NCBI RefSeq assembly: GCF_018141185.1
Contig: NZ_CP058560.1
Location: 558,001-622,000 of the forward strand
Reading direction: 5' to 3'
DNA: 64,000 nucleotides
Source: Methanobacterium alkalithermotolerans
Lineage (GTDB): Archaea > Methanobacteriota > Methanobacteria > Methanobacteriales > Methanobacteriaceae
Of this stretch, positions 1 to 8,077 are shown in pieces. Positions within the stretch are counted from its first letter, which is position 1. Each line of letters begins with the position of its first letter. A program made the position numbers and the translations under genes. The notes below the pieces were generated by a model that saw only the letters and a list, made by a program, of their open reading frames with translations, had not been told where the DNA came from and searched no databases.

Positions 1-2065
1 CCAGGGTTCCATGGGTTCCCAGGTGGATAACTGCATCGAAATGGTTTTGCAACCACATGTAGAAGGCAATGTACTGGTGATGTGGGACTAAGGTGTTAGA
101 GTGTCTGATTTTTTCCGGGTCTTCTCCCCAGCCACGCATAGGTTGGGGGCCTAAAAATACATTCCCCAGCATGATTCCCGGGATAACAATCTGATTATCA
201 TAGATCATCACATTTCCAGGTGCTGGTCCCCATTGGGCTAGAACTTCTTTTTGGAGTTCTAAAGGCAGGGTTTCAAACCACGCCAGGTAATCACTGATGG
301 GTATGGTTATAGCTCCTGCTTGAACCACTTTTTCCAGTTCACCAGGGGCCCAGGATCCCACATTGTTACCGGCATGGAGCATCAAGTCCACAATGTCTTC
401 TGCAGAATAATCTACTGGTATATGATATCCATCTTCTTTTAAGGCCTTCAAAATGTTCTCCACACTGGCCACCACATCCAGGTAGGAAGCAGATACTCCA
501 TCTTTACCTCCTCCTATATTGTAGTATAATAAGGCTATTTGTTTGTCCATATTATCCATGTTACGCAGTTTAACCCAGTTAACCACTCTACTGGTGATTC
601 TTTCAATCCTATCTCCTAGAGGTGTAAAGCGTATCACCAAAATCCCGGTTTCAGGATCAACTTCAGCGTTTTCTTTACCTCCCATAAGGATAGGTTCTAT
701 TCTACCATCGATTTCTGGCTGGGCAATCTGCCAGTGCAATTCGCTTACCAATCCATAGGAATTATCCAGCCATTCCTGTAAATTAGAAGAATATACTGGT
801 GCAAAAACAGGTACATTCAAATCCTTAAATAATTCCACACCGTGGGTAACTCCGGATACATAGTTGAATCCCACACAGGTTATAAGAGCATCAATCCGTG
901 ACTGGTTTTCATTTTTAAAGTAAAGATCCATGATGTTAATTCTTCCCTGGGCATTGGAAAAGGTGAGAATAACATTTACTCCTTTACTCTCCAGGCTCCT
1001 CAAAAGAGCGATGTGCATCTCCTGGTTATCACCTTTAAAGCTGGAGTCATAGGCCACAATACCCACCCAGGGTGCACCAGCCTGGTAAGATTCATGGTTC
1101 TGATACCAGTTATAGTATTCTTCCCAGGTTTGGAAAGTGGGTACTGAGGAATCAGGGTGATAAATCCACTGATTAGGCCATTTCACCACAGATAAATCTT
1201 CACCATCTTTTAGTTGCATGCCAATGGAATTTAAGATATAAAGCTGGAATCTGCGGATGTTTTCCTGGGCACCTTGAGCCCAGTATTCCCGAGTGAGGGT
1301 ATCATCGCTGTTAAAGCGAGGATCATCCACAAAACCCACTCCACAGCGTATGGCTAAAATTTCCATTGCATTGCTTTTTTCAATTAGACTTTTAATTTTA
1401 GCCACATTATCCGGACTACTCACCATCTGAATTGCTATTAAGTCTGCTTTTATGGCAGCTTGTTCTAATCTTTGTTTTGTTTCTGCATCATCTGAACTTA
1501 ACTGGGATAAACTGAAGTAGTGCAGGTTGTAGTAGTATCCCTGGTTTTTTAGTTGTTTATATGATTCTGCAAATGCTTTGGAGTAGCTATCAGAACTACT
1601 GATTATCAATAGGTTATAAGCTTTAAAGTTTACATTTGCTTCCCCCTGGAGTTTAGAATCTTGAGGGTTTAGTTTTGAAAGATTAACTGTAAGTCTTTGA
1701 GCTACATGTCCTGGTGAACTTATATTCAATTTGACACTGGTTTTATCACTGTTAAAATTAATCTGGTATTTTTGGTTGTCGATTTTTATCACCGAAGTGA
1801 GGGAGTAAGAATTGCCATCTGTATCTTCCAGAGTTATGGTAGGTAATTTATCCCCGGCGAGTGCTTCTGGGTGTTCCAGGTTGATATTTAAATTGATAGT
1901 TGCTTCATTAATGGGATTGCTGGTGGTAGAATAGGACATCGTTTTCATATCCTCTTCCAGGGGGTCAGTTGGTTCACCTCCCTGTGAATCTTCGGCATAC
2001 ACTGCTCCACACAGTGCTAATGTGAAAACAATTGTTATTACTAGTAAAATCGCTTGTTTTCTAAT
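1..2065 (-). CDS. Secreted CobN-like (cobaltochelatase large-subunit family) protein, partial
   Basis: The gene runs off the left edge of the window, leaving about 688 codons of the N-terminal half. An N-terminal signal peptide ends near CGAVYAE, followed by an Ig-like/linker stretch and then CobN-family sequence that reaches the hallmark HLGTHGTLE-type motif at the very edge. CobN is the large subunit of the aerobic cobalt chelatase. Secreted CobN-like paralogues in methanogens are thought to act outside the cytoplasm, possibly binding or handling metal or tetrapyrrole, but the function is not established. A strong Shine-Dalgarno (AAAGGAGGTGA, about 2070-2080) is followed at 2065 by ATT. No ATG, GTG or TTG lies between the upstream in-frame TGA and the hydrophobic core of the signal peptide, so ATT is the likely start. 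Family is confident; role is not. Confidence 0.8.
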   Translation of the reverse strand, partial: MRKQAILLVITIVFTLALCGAVYAEDSQGGEPTDPLEEDMKTMSYSTTSNPINEATINLNINLEHPEALAGDKLPTITLEDTDGNSYSLTSVIKIDNQKYQINFNSDKTSVKLNISSPGHVAQRLTVNLSKLNPQDSKLQGEANVNFKAYNLLIISSSDSYSKAFAESYKQLKNQGYYYNLHYFSLSQLSSDDAETKQRLEQAAIKADLIAIQMVSSPDNVAKIKSLIEKSNAMEILAIRCGVGFVDDPRFNSDDTLTREYWAQGAQENIRRFQLYILNSIGMQLKDGEDLSVVKWPNQWIYHPDSSVPTFQTWEEYYNWYQNHESYQAGAPWVGIVAYDSSFKGDNQEMHIALLRSLESKGVNVILTFSNAQGRINIMDLYFKNENQSRIDALITCVGFNYVSGVTHGVELFKDLNVPVFAPVYSSNLQEWLDNSYGLVSELHWQIAQPEIDGRIEPILMGGKENAEVDPETGILVIRFTPLGDRIERITSRVVNWVKLRNMDNMDKQIALLYYNIGGGKDGVSASYLDVVASVENILKALKEDGYHIPVDYSAEDIVDLMLHAGNNVGSWAPGELEKVVQAGAITIPISDYLAWFETLPLELQKEVLAQWGPAPGNVMIYDNQIVIPGIMLGNVFLGPQPMRGWGEDPEKIRHSNTLVPHHQYIAFYMWLQNHFDAVIHLGTHGTL

Positions 2066-2080
2066 TTTTTCACCTCCTTT
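2063..2080 (-). promoter_or_regulatory. RBS followed by probable AUU start codon of the CobN-like gene
   Basis: On the minus strand AAAGGAGGTGA ends about 4 nt before ATT (2065-2063). The encoded IRKQAILL begins a standard signal peptide. The GTG inside the RBS is in another frame and meets a stop after ten codons. No standard start codon is available in frame. Confidence 0.6.
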
Positions 2081-2098
2081 ATTTGTTTTAAAGTTTCA

Positions 2099-2120
2099 GT
2101 ATAATTATATTCAATTATAC
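2099..2120. promoter_or_regulatory. Perfect 8-bp inverted repeat in the CobN-like gene leader
   Basis: GTATAATT and AATTATAC are separated by 6 bp. The element lies between the predicted promoter and the RBS of the CobN-like gene. It could be an operator or an RNA hairpin in the leader. No regulator can be assigned from sequence alone. Confidence 0.4.
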
Positions 2121-2128
2121 TTGAATAA

Positions 2129-2153
2129 AGTTCAATGTGAACTGATATTTAAA
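2129..2153 (-). promoter_or_regulatory. TATA-like element with adjacent palindrome upstream of the CobN-like gene
   Basis: On the minus strand a TATA-like AAATTTAAATATC (about 2145-2157) is followed at once by AGTTCA-N3-TGAACT (2129-2143). A palindrome between TATA box and start site is the usual place for an archaeal repressor site. The binding protein is unknown. Confidence 0.4.
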
Positions 2154-2171
2154 TTTACCTGATTTTTCAAT

Positions 2172-2507
2172 TTAGATTGAAAAAAAATAAAGTAAACTTA
2201 AATAGGGGATGAGATTAATAGAAATTGTGCGAAAAAAAGACATCGATTTTGGGTCCATCAATAAAACTCCTTTTTTCCAAAAAAAAGATGTCGCAAGAGG
2301 ACTATTAACGTCCTCTAATTTAATTTTAAAAAAAAATAGCTAATTTTAAATTTAGGATCATTAAAACTCAGTTTTTTAAAATATACCTTCCAGTATTTAA
2401 AAAAAATAGATAGAAAATAAAAAAATGAGTTGAAATTAAAAAATAAATAGTTCATTATGGTTTTAAAGAAAAAATAATTTAATAAAACCATATTTTAAAG
2501 TTTAAAT
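2172..2507. other. Intergenic region with terminator-like hairpin
   Basis: This AT-rich gap lies between the DtxR-FeoA gene and the CobN-like gene. It holds a 7-bp stem (AGAGGAC/GTCCTCT, 2296-2316) followed on the minus strand by a T8 run (about 2280-2287), a plausible terminator for the feo operon. A second inverted pair GACATC/GATGTC (2239-2292) flanks it. A 28-codon minus-strand ORF (2258-2172) with a GGAG upstream is probably chance. Confidence 0.4.
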
Positions 2508-3209
2508 CTAATTACTTCCTGATCCCACATAGATACTCTCGGCAATGTCTTTATCCACCGCCATCTGGGTGTGTTCCATCTGGAATACATAGGAGGGGTA
2601 GGTCTGGATAATCTCTATTTTACGACCAGGTAGTACCCCCATGGCCAGTATCTTCTGCAGGTTATCCCTTTTAGATGATTTTATATATACTATCTCTCCT
2701 TTTTCTCCCTTATCCATTTTATTAAGGGGTAGAACCGTTTTATCTATGATGGTTTTAACCCCTGCGGTACAGTCACATTGATGGTGTCCATGTCCATGTC
2801 TATGTCCACCCTGGGTGCGGCACTCACAGGGAGGTATGGGCTTACCATGAGGACATTTATCCGGATGGGATAGGAGGTTACAGATACTCTCCTCCACTCC
2901 ACCCTCCATAATATGCTCAAAATTACAGGCGGCAGTTTCCATATCCTCTCCACTTAATCCTAAAATATCATGGAGTAATTTTTCAGCCAGCCGGTGCCTT
3001 CTTATAACATTTTTGGCTTCTTCCATACCTTCAGAGGTTAGTTTGAATTCTCCCTCTTCTTTTTGTATAAATTTTAAATCCTCCAGTTCCTTAATAACCT
3101 GGGGATTAAATGATTTTATTTCCGGGGAAAGGGGATTATCAGGATGGTCCTCCTGAAAAACCCATATTTTTTCCAGTGCTTCTTCAGCAGGTTCACTTAT
3201 CATCTTCAC
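2508..3209 (-). CDS. DtxR-family metal-dependent regulator fused to a FeoA domain
   Basis: The 233-residue protein has an N-terminal winged-helix region (about 1-70). A DtxR dimerization/metal domain follows, with the RHRLAEKLL helix and the AC.FEH..E and HPDKCPHG motifs that carry metal ligands (about 70-125). Next comes a His/Cys-rich insert, including GGHRHGHGHHQCDC (about 130-148), and a C-terminal FeoA/SH3-like domain (about 155-230). It is expected to sense Fe(II) or Mn(II) and repress the feo operon, while the FeoA part may assist FeoB. GTG at 3209 is 8 nt after GGAG and is used as start; ATG at 3203 is the alternative. The gene overlaps its upstream neighbour and is last in the operon. 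The metal-rich insert is unusual and may be a metal store or second sensor. Confidence 0.85.
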   Translation of the reverse strand: MKMISEPAEEALEKIWVFQEDHPDNPLSPEIKSFNPQVIKELEDLKFIQKEEGEFKLTSEGMEEAKNVIRRHRLAEKLLHDILGLSGEDMETAACNFEHIMEGGVEESICNLLSHPDKCPHGKPIPPCECRTQGGHRHGHGHHQCDCTAGVKTIIDKTVLPLNKMDKGEKGEIVYIKSSKRDNLQKILAMGVLPGRKIEIIQTYPSYVFQMEHTQMAVDKDIAESIYVGSGSN

Positions 3210-3384
3210 TTTTAAATCTCCTTTTAAAAAAATTTTTTATCTTTTTTCCGATTTCCGGGTCAGGTAGAGTTTCATAGCCACAGTTAGGGCATTTTATTTT
3301 GGTGCATCCTGCTCCCAGGCAGGCCTGACAGCTCTCCAACCTTTTGGTTTCGTCAAATTCAAATCCACATAATGCACATTTCAT
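3193..3384 (-). CDS. Small Cys-rich (zinc-ribbon-like) protein of the feo operon
   Basis: The 63-residue protein has seven cysteines: C3xxC6, C19xxC22, C27 and C32xxC35. A basic C-terminal segment follows (KKIKNFFKRRFK). It overlaps feoB (ATGA-type) and the DtxR-FeoA gene, so the three are surely co-transcribed. The place in the operon matches that of FeoC-like helper proteins in other lineages, but the fold looks like a zinc ribbon or rubredoxin-like knuckle rather than the FeoC winged helix. It may be a metal-binding accessory factor of FeoB. No specific function is claimed. Confidence 0.7.
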   Translation of the reverse strand: MKCALCGFEFDETKRLESCQACLGAGCTKIKCPNCGYETLPDPEIGKKIKNFFKRRFKSEDDK

Positions 3385-5414
3385 AAGACTACTCCTAGAG
3401 TAGATAATATCAGGTTAAGCAGGAATCCCACAAAAAAGGCATATACCAGTACAAATGCTCCCATGGCCAGGGCGACTTTTTTACCTCTTTCTTTGATCAT
3501 TACCAAAAACTGGGCCACACATGGTACAAATAGAGTTAGTACTACAGCTGAAACTAAAAGCTGCACTCCAGTAAGGGCATCCTGTATTTCAAATAGTCCT
3601 GCGGCACCATAATCTCTTCTAAAGAATCCCAGGATAAAGGTCTGGGCTGTTTCCACCGGTAAACCAATAGCGCTTAAGACAGGGTTCATAGCTCCAATAA
3701 TAAAGTCCAGAATCCCAGTAAGCTCCAGACCCCAGATTAATACACTGATGGCAATAAATAAGGGGAATAATTCCTTGAAGTACCATATTAGCCGGGTGTA
3801 AGTTTTTCTCAATACATTGGAAAGTTTAGGAACTCTAAGGGGAGGTAGTTCCATATAAAAGGTGGGATTGGATCCTGGTAAAATTTTTGAAGCCGCGAAC
3901 CCAATTATGATGTAATTCAATAGAATTACAAATACCCACAGCCATAAAGCACTGCTGGAAGTTGCTAAAACCGCAAATATTACTCCTAATTGTGCAGAAC
4001 AAGGTATGGCCAGGGCCAGTAGTAAGGTGGCTATATTCCTTTCACGTTTAGTTTCCAGGGTCCGGGTGGTCATGGTGGCCATACTACCACAACCTACACC
4101 TAATACCATGGGTATAATGGCCCTTCCGCTAAGTCCTATTTTTTTAAATAATCGATCCAGTAGGAGGGCCAGTCGTGGTAAATATCCACTATCTTCCAGA
4201 ATGGAGAATACTAAAAAGAAGGCACCGACTATGGGAAGAATGATGGCTATGGCATAGGTTATACCCAGAGTAAATATACCATAGTCCCCAATTATGAGGC
4301 TTTGTAGTGCTTCATAAGGTATGCTGCTAGTTACAAAACCTTCTACCAGAGGTAAGGCCCATTCGCCGAAAATCTCTGTTTCAATAAAGTCCACCATATC
4401 CCCTGCAGCAAAACCACCTACAAACCGATACAATCCAAAATATAAAACTGCCAGTAATATAGGTATGCCTGTAAGGGGATTAATCATAGCCCGGCTTAAC
4501 TTTTCTCTAAACCCAATCTGAATCTCCCCAGTATCGTCAGATACTTCAGAAACTAATCCAGTAGCTTCTTTTTGGAGTTTCATTTTTATAAGATAGTTTA
4601 AAGGTTGTTTGAATTGAGATAGGGTTTCATTTAGTAAGTTATCAATAAAAGTGTAATTACTTCCTTCTTTTTCCTTTACCAAATTTTGAACATCGCTGTC
4701 TTCTTGTAATAATAATAAGGATAATGAACGGAGGGATACAGGATATTCACCCTGTAGCAGATCACTTATTTTCTGGGCAGCTGATTCAATTTTTTCATCG
4801 TATTTAATATTAAATCCATCTTTTAGTTTATATTGGGAAATTTTGTGGTTAAGTTCCCCTATACCCTGTCCTGTGGTGGCTGCGGTGGTCGCCACCGGGA
4901 TACCTAGTTTTTCTTCTAGCTGGGAGGCATCAATTTTTATTCCCGCATTTTCAGCCTCATCCATCATATTCAAAACCAGAACCACCGGTAGTTTTGCTTC
5001 AATTAGTTGTAAAGTTAAAGGAAGCATTCTTTCCATGTTTTTAGCATCCACCACATGGAGTAAGATATCAGGCTCATCTTCTAGTAGTATCAGTTTGGAT
5101 ATTCGTTCTTCTTCGGTGATGGAACTTAAAGAATACATCCCTGGTGAATCAATTATTTCATAGTTTTCCCCGGAGATATTACATTTACCACTATCAATAG
5201 ATACCGTGGTTCCCGGATAGTTGGATACAGTTACATAACTACCAGTTAATTTATTAAATAGCAGACTTTTACCTACATTGGGGTTTCCTACCAGTACTAG
5301 TTTTTTCAGCTTGCTTTTACTTTTTCCTGAGTTTTCCTGAAGATTCCGGGTTTTTAAATCATTTGAATCTGATTTAAATCCCCTGAACCATGATTTTATG
5401 GTTTTGTTGCCCAT
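3381..5414 (-). CDS. feoB: Ferrous iron transport GTPase/permease FeoB
   Basis: The 677-residue protein imports Fe(II) across the cytoplasmic membrane. After a basic extension of about 37 residues comes the G domain: G1 GNPNVGKS, the NYPGTT switch, G3 DSPG and G4 NMMD. A helical spacer and two Gate-type membrane halves follow, with conserved GVGCGSMA and CSAQLG segments (about residues 310-675). It is first in a three-gene operon behind two DtxR-type boxes, so iron repression by the downstream DtxR-FeoA protein is likely. Length and motifs are normal for FeoB. Confidence 0.95.
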   Translation of the reverse strand: MGNKTIKSWFRGFKSDSNDLKTRNLQENSGKSKSKLKKLVLVGNPNVGKSLLFNKLTGSYVTVSNYPGTTVSIDSGKCNISGENYEIIDSPGMYSLSSITEEERISKLILLEDEPDILLHVVDAKNMERMLPLTLQLIEAKLPVVLVLNMMDEAENAGIKIDASQLEEKLGIPVATTAATTGQGIGELNHKISQYKLKDGFNIKYDEKIESAAQKISDLLQGEYPVSLRSLSLLLLQEDSDVQNLVKEKEGSNYTFIDNLLNETLSQFKQPLNYLIKMKLQKEATGLVSEVSDDTGEIQIGFREKLSRAMINPLTGIPILLAVLYFGLYRFVGGFAAGDMVDFIETEIFGEWALPLVEGFVTSSIPYEALQSLIIGDYGIFTLGITYAIAIILPIVGAFFLVFSILEDSGYLPRLALLLDRLFKKIGLSGRAIIPMVLGVGCGSMATMTTRTLETKRERNIATLLLALAIPCSAQLGVIFAVLATSSSALWLWVFVILLNYIIIGFAASKILPGSNPTFYMELPPLRVPKLSNVLRKTYTRLIWYFKELFPLFIAISVLIWGLELTGILDFIIGAMNPVLSAIGLPVETAQTFILGFFRRDYGAAGLFEIQDALTGVQLLVSAVVLTLFVPCVAQFLVMIKERGKKVALAMGAFVLVYAFFVGFLLNLILSTLGVVL

Positions 5415-5463
5415 GATGGTTATTCTCCATTGAATTTTGTTTATAATTTAAAATTCATAATTT

Positions 5464-5499
5464 TTAGGTACACCTAATTCAAGTGTTAGGTATACCTAA
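5464..5499. promoter_or_regulatory. Tandem DtxR-type operators upstream of feoB
   Basis: TTAGGTACACCTAA (5464-5477) and the perfect palindrome TTAGGTATACCTAA (5486-5499) lie about 50-85 bp upstream of feoB, with centres 22 bp apart, or two helical turns. The TTAGG/CCTAA half-sites match the consensus of DtxR/IdeR-type iron regulators. The feo operon carries its own DtxR gene, so iron-dependent autoregulation is inferred. Confidence 0.75.
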
Positions 5500-5622
5500 A
5501 TCTTTCATCATATATAAAGATTGTTATAATAATTTTAAAAAATATAAAATAAGCGCTAGCTGTATTTTGCAGAGGATTATTCGGTAAAAAAACCCTGAAA
5601 TAGAATATTCTAAAGAGAAAAT

Positions 5623-5827
5623 TTAAATATGTTTTCCTAAAATACGTAAAAGCTCATCCCGGGCCTCAGAAACCGTGAGTTTGATTTCAATATCTATACC
5701 TGTATTTTTAAGGCTATAGAGAAGATCTGCCACCTGGGGTTGCCTTAAGATGTGCTTTTTTTACCAGTTCCGGGCTGGAAAATATCTTTTCTGGTGTACC
5801 TTCACCAGAACTTCTAAAGTGATGCAT
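5623..5827 (-). pseudogene. Decayed C-terminal fragment of CbiO-type cobalt/nickel ABC ATPase
   Basis: On the minus strand, EGTPEKIFSSPELVKKAHLKA reads in one frame, then PQVADLLYSLKNTG and SEARDELLRILGKHI in the next. Together they match the conserved C-terminus of CbiO-type ECF ATPases. One extra base after the AHLKA codons breaks the frame, and everything N-terminal (Walker A, Walker B, signature) is absent. No CbiQ or intact CbiO is seen in the window, although CbiM lies 2.3 kb away. The fragment is downstream of the nicotianamine synthase-like gene on the same strand. Confidence 0.65.
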
Positions 5828-5871
5828 GTATAATTAATTTGCAATAATTTCCGGCATAATATTCCCTGCAT

Positions 5872-6675
5872 TTACACCACTTTTCTTATAAGTACCGAAG
5901 TATTGTTTACTTTACCTGTAGGTAGAATCATCACTTCTTTGTGAAATCCCCGGGTTGCTCTTTCTGTTACTGGAGAGTATAAAATGGCTCTCATACCAGT
6001 ATAGGTACGGTATATAACTGGAGTGCGGGTATCCACCATTTCCCATAGATTGGCAAAAACTCTTTCTTTAGGTTCTGCCAGAGCAGCCACCATGATAACC
6101 TTGTATTCTCTGTTTTTCAGGCTGTTTTCATCTCCTTCCACCACTTCAATATGAGACTCCAGGCCCAATTTTTTTAGAACCTCCCGGGATAGCCGGGCCA
6201 CTTCCGGTATTATTTCTATACTGATTCCTCTGGTTTTATAAAGCTGGTTAAGCAGTATCAGGGTTAAAGGTAATGGACCTCCCCCAATAAATACCACTTT
6301 CTCTTCAGGAGTAAACTTAACCAGCTGATTTTCATTTTTTAATAATCCTAAATAGCGCTCATAAAAATGGAAGGATTTTAAGGTTTTCCAGGGATTAGAT
6401 GATGATATTATTTTCTGGGCCATGTCTGTCTCCAGCCGGGTGCCCAGGTAAACATAAAACTTACGTATAACCTGTAAGGCTTCCCTCATTTTTTTATCAT
6501 CCAGTATATGTTTAGCCGAGTCAAAATCAATTACCTTATCATGGGCTATTTCTTCTACGGAATCAAGAATAGGTATAATATCCTCCAGAGGCATTTGGGA
6601 AAGGGAGTAATTTTCATATTTATTCAGGGAATGGGCAATGGATTTTATTTTATCCCAGTACATATAACAACTCAT
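5872..6675 (-). CDS. Nicotianamine synthase-like protein (archaeal type)
   Basis: The 267-residue protein has the archaeal nicotianamine synthase length. A helical N-terminal part (1-110) is followed by a methyltransferase-like fold with the glycine motif VFIGGGPLPLTL (about 128-139) and acidic strand EIIPEV. Family members condense aminocarboxypropyl groups from S-adenosylmethionine into nicotianamine or the related thermonicotianamine, which chelate Ni, Fe and other divalent metals. A structurally studied homologue exists in Methanothermobacter. AGAGGAG precedes the ATG by 8 nt. The gene lies between iron- and cobalt/nickel-uptake genes and diverges from a GNAT gene. Family is confident; the exact product is not known from sequence. 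Confidence 0.85.
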   Translation of the reverse strand: MSCYMYWDKIKSIAHSLNKYENYSLSQMPLEDIIPILDSVEEIAHDKVIDFDSAKHILDDKKMREALQVIRKFYVYLGTRLETDMAQKIISSSNPWKTLKSFHFYERYLGLLKNENQLVKFTPEEKVVFIGGGPLPLTLILLNQLYKTRGISIEIIPEVARLSREVLKKLGLESHIEVVEGDENSLKNREYKVIMVAALAEPKERVFANLWEMVDTRTPVIYRTYTGMRAILYSPVTERATRGFHKEVMILPTGKVNNTSVLIRKVV

Positions 6676-6833
6676 TTTAGGGACTCCTCTATGTGTGATT
6701 AAATATAAACAGGACTTATTTGCAAAAAAATGACTTATGAGATTATTTAGATAATAATTCTATCTTTTTTAATGTTTCTTTTAGTTAAGTATATAGTAAA
6801 TTTTATATAATTCATTCTATCCTTTATTAATAT

Positions 6834-6884
6834 AAAGTAATTGTATAGTATTACTTTTTGAGGTGTATTCCCCCTTAAAGTAAT
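6834..6884. promoter_or_regulatory. Inverted repeat plus third half-site between the nicotianamine synthase-like and GNAT genes
   Basis: AAAGTAAT and ATTACTTT, 8 bp apart, form a perfect inverted repeat at 6834-6857. A third AAAGTAAT copy lies at 6877-6884. They sit downstream of a TATA-like TTTATATAATT (about 6800-6811) that would serve the rightward GNAT gene. An operator is likely; the regulator is unknown. Confidence 0.45.
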
Positions 6885-6904
6885 AAACTGATAAAGGTGA
6901 GCAA

Positions 6905-7465
6905 ATGACTTATTTCCAGGTGCAAAGTTTACAAGAGACCACAATTCCTTATGGAGAAATCCAGGATTTTCTTTTTGATATGATTCAGCAAGAATTTGGT
7001 TATGGTTATATTCCTGATTACCATCAGGATATCCAGCATATAGCGGATTACTATTTAAAACCAGCAGGTAATGACTTCTTACTGGCAGTAGATAATGCTC
7101 ATGAAAAATTAATTGGTACCATTGGTATCCGGGCCTATGATAAAGATTTCCCCTTATTTAAGGACATATACCATCCCCATAGTACCGCCAGTATATGGCG
7201 GGTTTTTGTAAGTAAGTCCTGGCGGCGCAAGGGAGTAGCTTCCACCCTGGTAAATATAGGTGAGGATTTTTGCCAAAAAAAAGGTTATGAAAATATATAT
7301 CTACATACCCATCGAACTGTTCCGGGTTCTCTAAATTTCTGGTTAGCTCAGGGTTACCATATCAAAGTAGATACTAAAAATGAAATGGGTACGGTGCATA
7401 TGGAAAAACAATTAAATAACCCGGTGGATAGGGAAGCAGCCGAAAAATGTGAAATATATATTTAG
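6905..7465 (+). CDS. GNAT-family N-acetyltransferase
   Basis: The 186-residue protein carries the GNAT fold. The acetyl-CoA-binding segment is seen as WRVFVSKSWRRKGVASTL (about 99-116), followed by the C-terminal motif SLNFWLAQGYH (about 142-152). An RBS AAGGTGA precedes the ATG by 5 nt. It diverges from the nicotianamine synthase-like gene and is the only plus-strand gene in the metal region. The substrate cannot be read from sequence. Acetylation of a metallophore or of a protein are both possible, and linkage to the neighbour is only suggested by the shared intergenic region. Confidence 0.8.
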   Translation: MTYFQVQSLQETTIPYGEIQDFLFDMIQQEFGYGYIPDYHQDIQHIADYYLKPAGNDFLLAVDNAHEKLIGTIGIRAYDKDFPLFKDIYHPHSTASIWRVFVSKSWRRKGVASTLVNIGEDFCQKKGYENIYLHTHRTVPGSLNFWLAQGYHIKVDTKNEMGTVHMEKQLNNPVDREAAEKCEIYI

Positions 7466-7515
7466 GATCTTAAAATAAAAAATTTAAAATTAAATCCTTA
7501 TATTGATAAGGATTT

Positions 7516-8028
7516 TTAATTATTCTTTCTTTTTACTAAAAAAACACCCAGGCCCATACCGGCAATTAGTCCCACTAATAAACCAGAAAAAAATGGTATT
7601 AAAAATCCATTCTCTGCACTGGTAGTGGATTCCTCTTCAGAAGAAGTACTATTTCCATTAAGTTCCATTAAAGCATTTTTAATATCTTCTTCAGAAGCTC
7701 CACTTACCATTACCTGGGAGGAAGTATCCGGGTTGTTGGCTATAAATTCTTCAACTGTTTCCTGATAGGCCACGGCCAGTACCTTATTATTGTAATCAAC
7801 TACAAAGTGTCCCAATTCATGGTTAACCTGGGCCGCCGAGGTGAACTTGTAAACCTGAGCATTTATTCCCATTTCATCAGCCACTTTTTTAGCCAGGGCA
7901 CTAGTAGATTCATCCGCAATTATCACTATATCTGCATCAGATTCAGTGGCAATATGAACCCCGTGGGCAAAGACCGGGGATAATGTGGCCATTATTAGAA
8001 TACATAGTCCTAAAGCTTTAAATTTCAT
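7516..8028 (-). CDS. Secreted, C-terminally anchored protein next to CbiM (putative metal-uptake partner)
   Basis: The 170-residue protein has a signal peptide (1-21, ending SPVFAHG), a globular alpha/beta domain (about 25-125, DADIVIIADE, HELGHFVVDY), a Ser/Glu-rich linker and one C-terminal TM helix before a KRKNN tail. It lies 49 bp downstream of CbiM on the same strand, in the position of CbiN in cobalt ECF transporters. CbiN is a small two-TM protein with an extracytoplasmic loop, so this could be a functional analogue with an enlarged loop. No family is recognised with certainty. Confidence 0.6.
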   Translation of the reverse strand: MKFKALGLCILIMATLSPVFAHGVHIATESDADIVIIADESTSALAKKVADEMGINAQVYKFTSAAQVNHELGHFVVDYNNKVLAVAYQETVEEFIANNPDTSSQVMVSGASEEDIKNALMELNGNSTSSEEESTTSAENGFLIPFFSGLLVGLIAGMGLGVFLVKRKNN

Positions 8029-8077
8029 TTTTTTAAATTCTCCTTAAACTCATTATTCAACTAGATAAGAATTCTCC

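Noticed and set aside
2172..2258. 28-codon minus-strand ORF with GGAG upstream in the gap after the DtxR-FeoA gene
   Set aside because: Very short, AT-rich, no recognisable family, and it lies in what looks like terminator/promoter DNA.
6747..6944. Minus-strand ORF between the nicotianamine synthase-like and GNAT genes
   Set aside because: It overlaps the GNAT start, the TATA box and the inverted repeat, and the product is low complexity.
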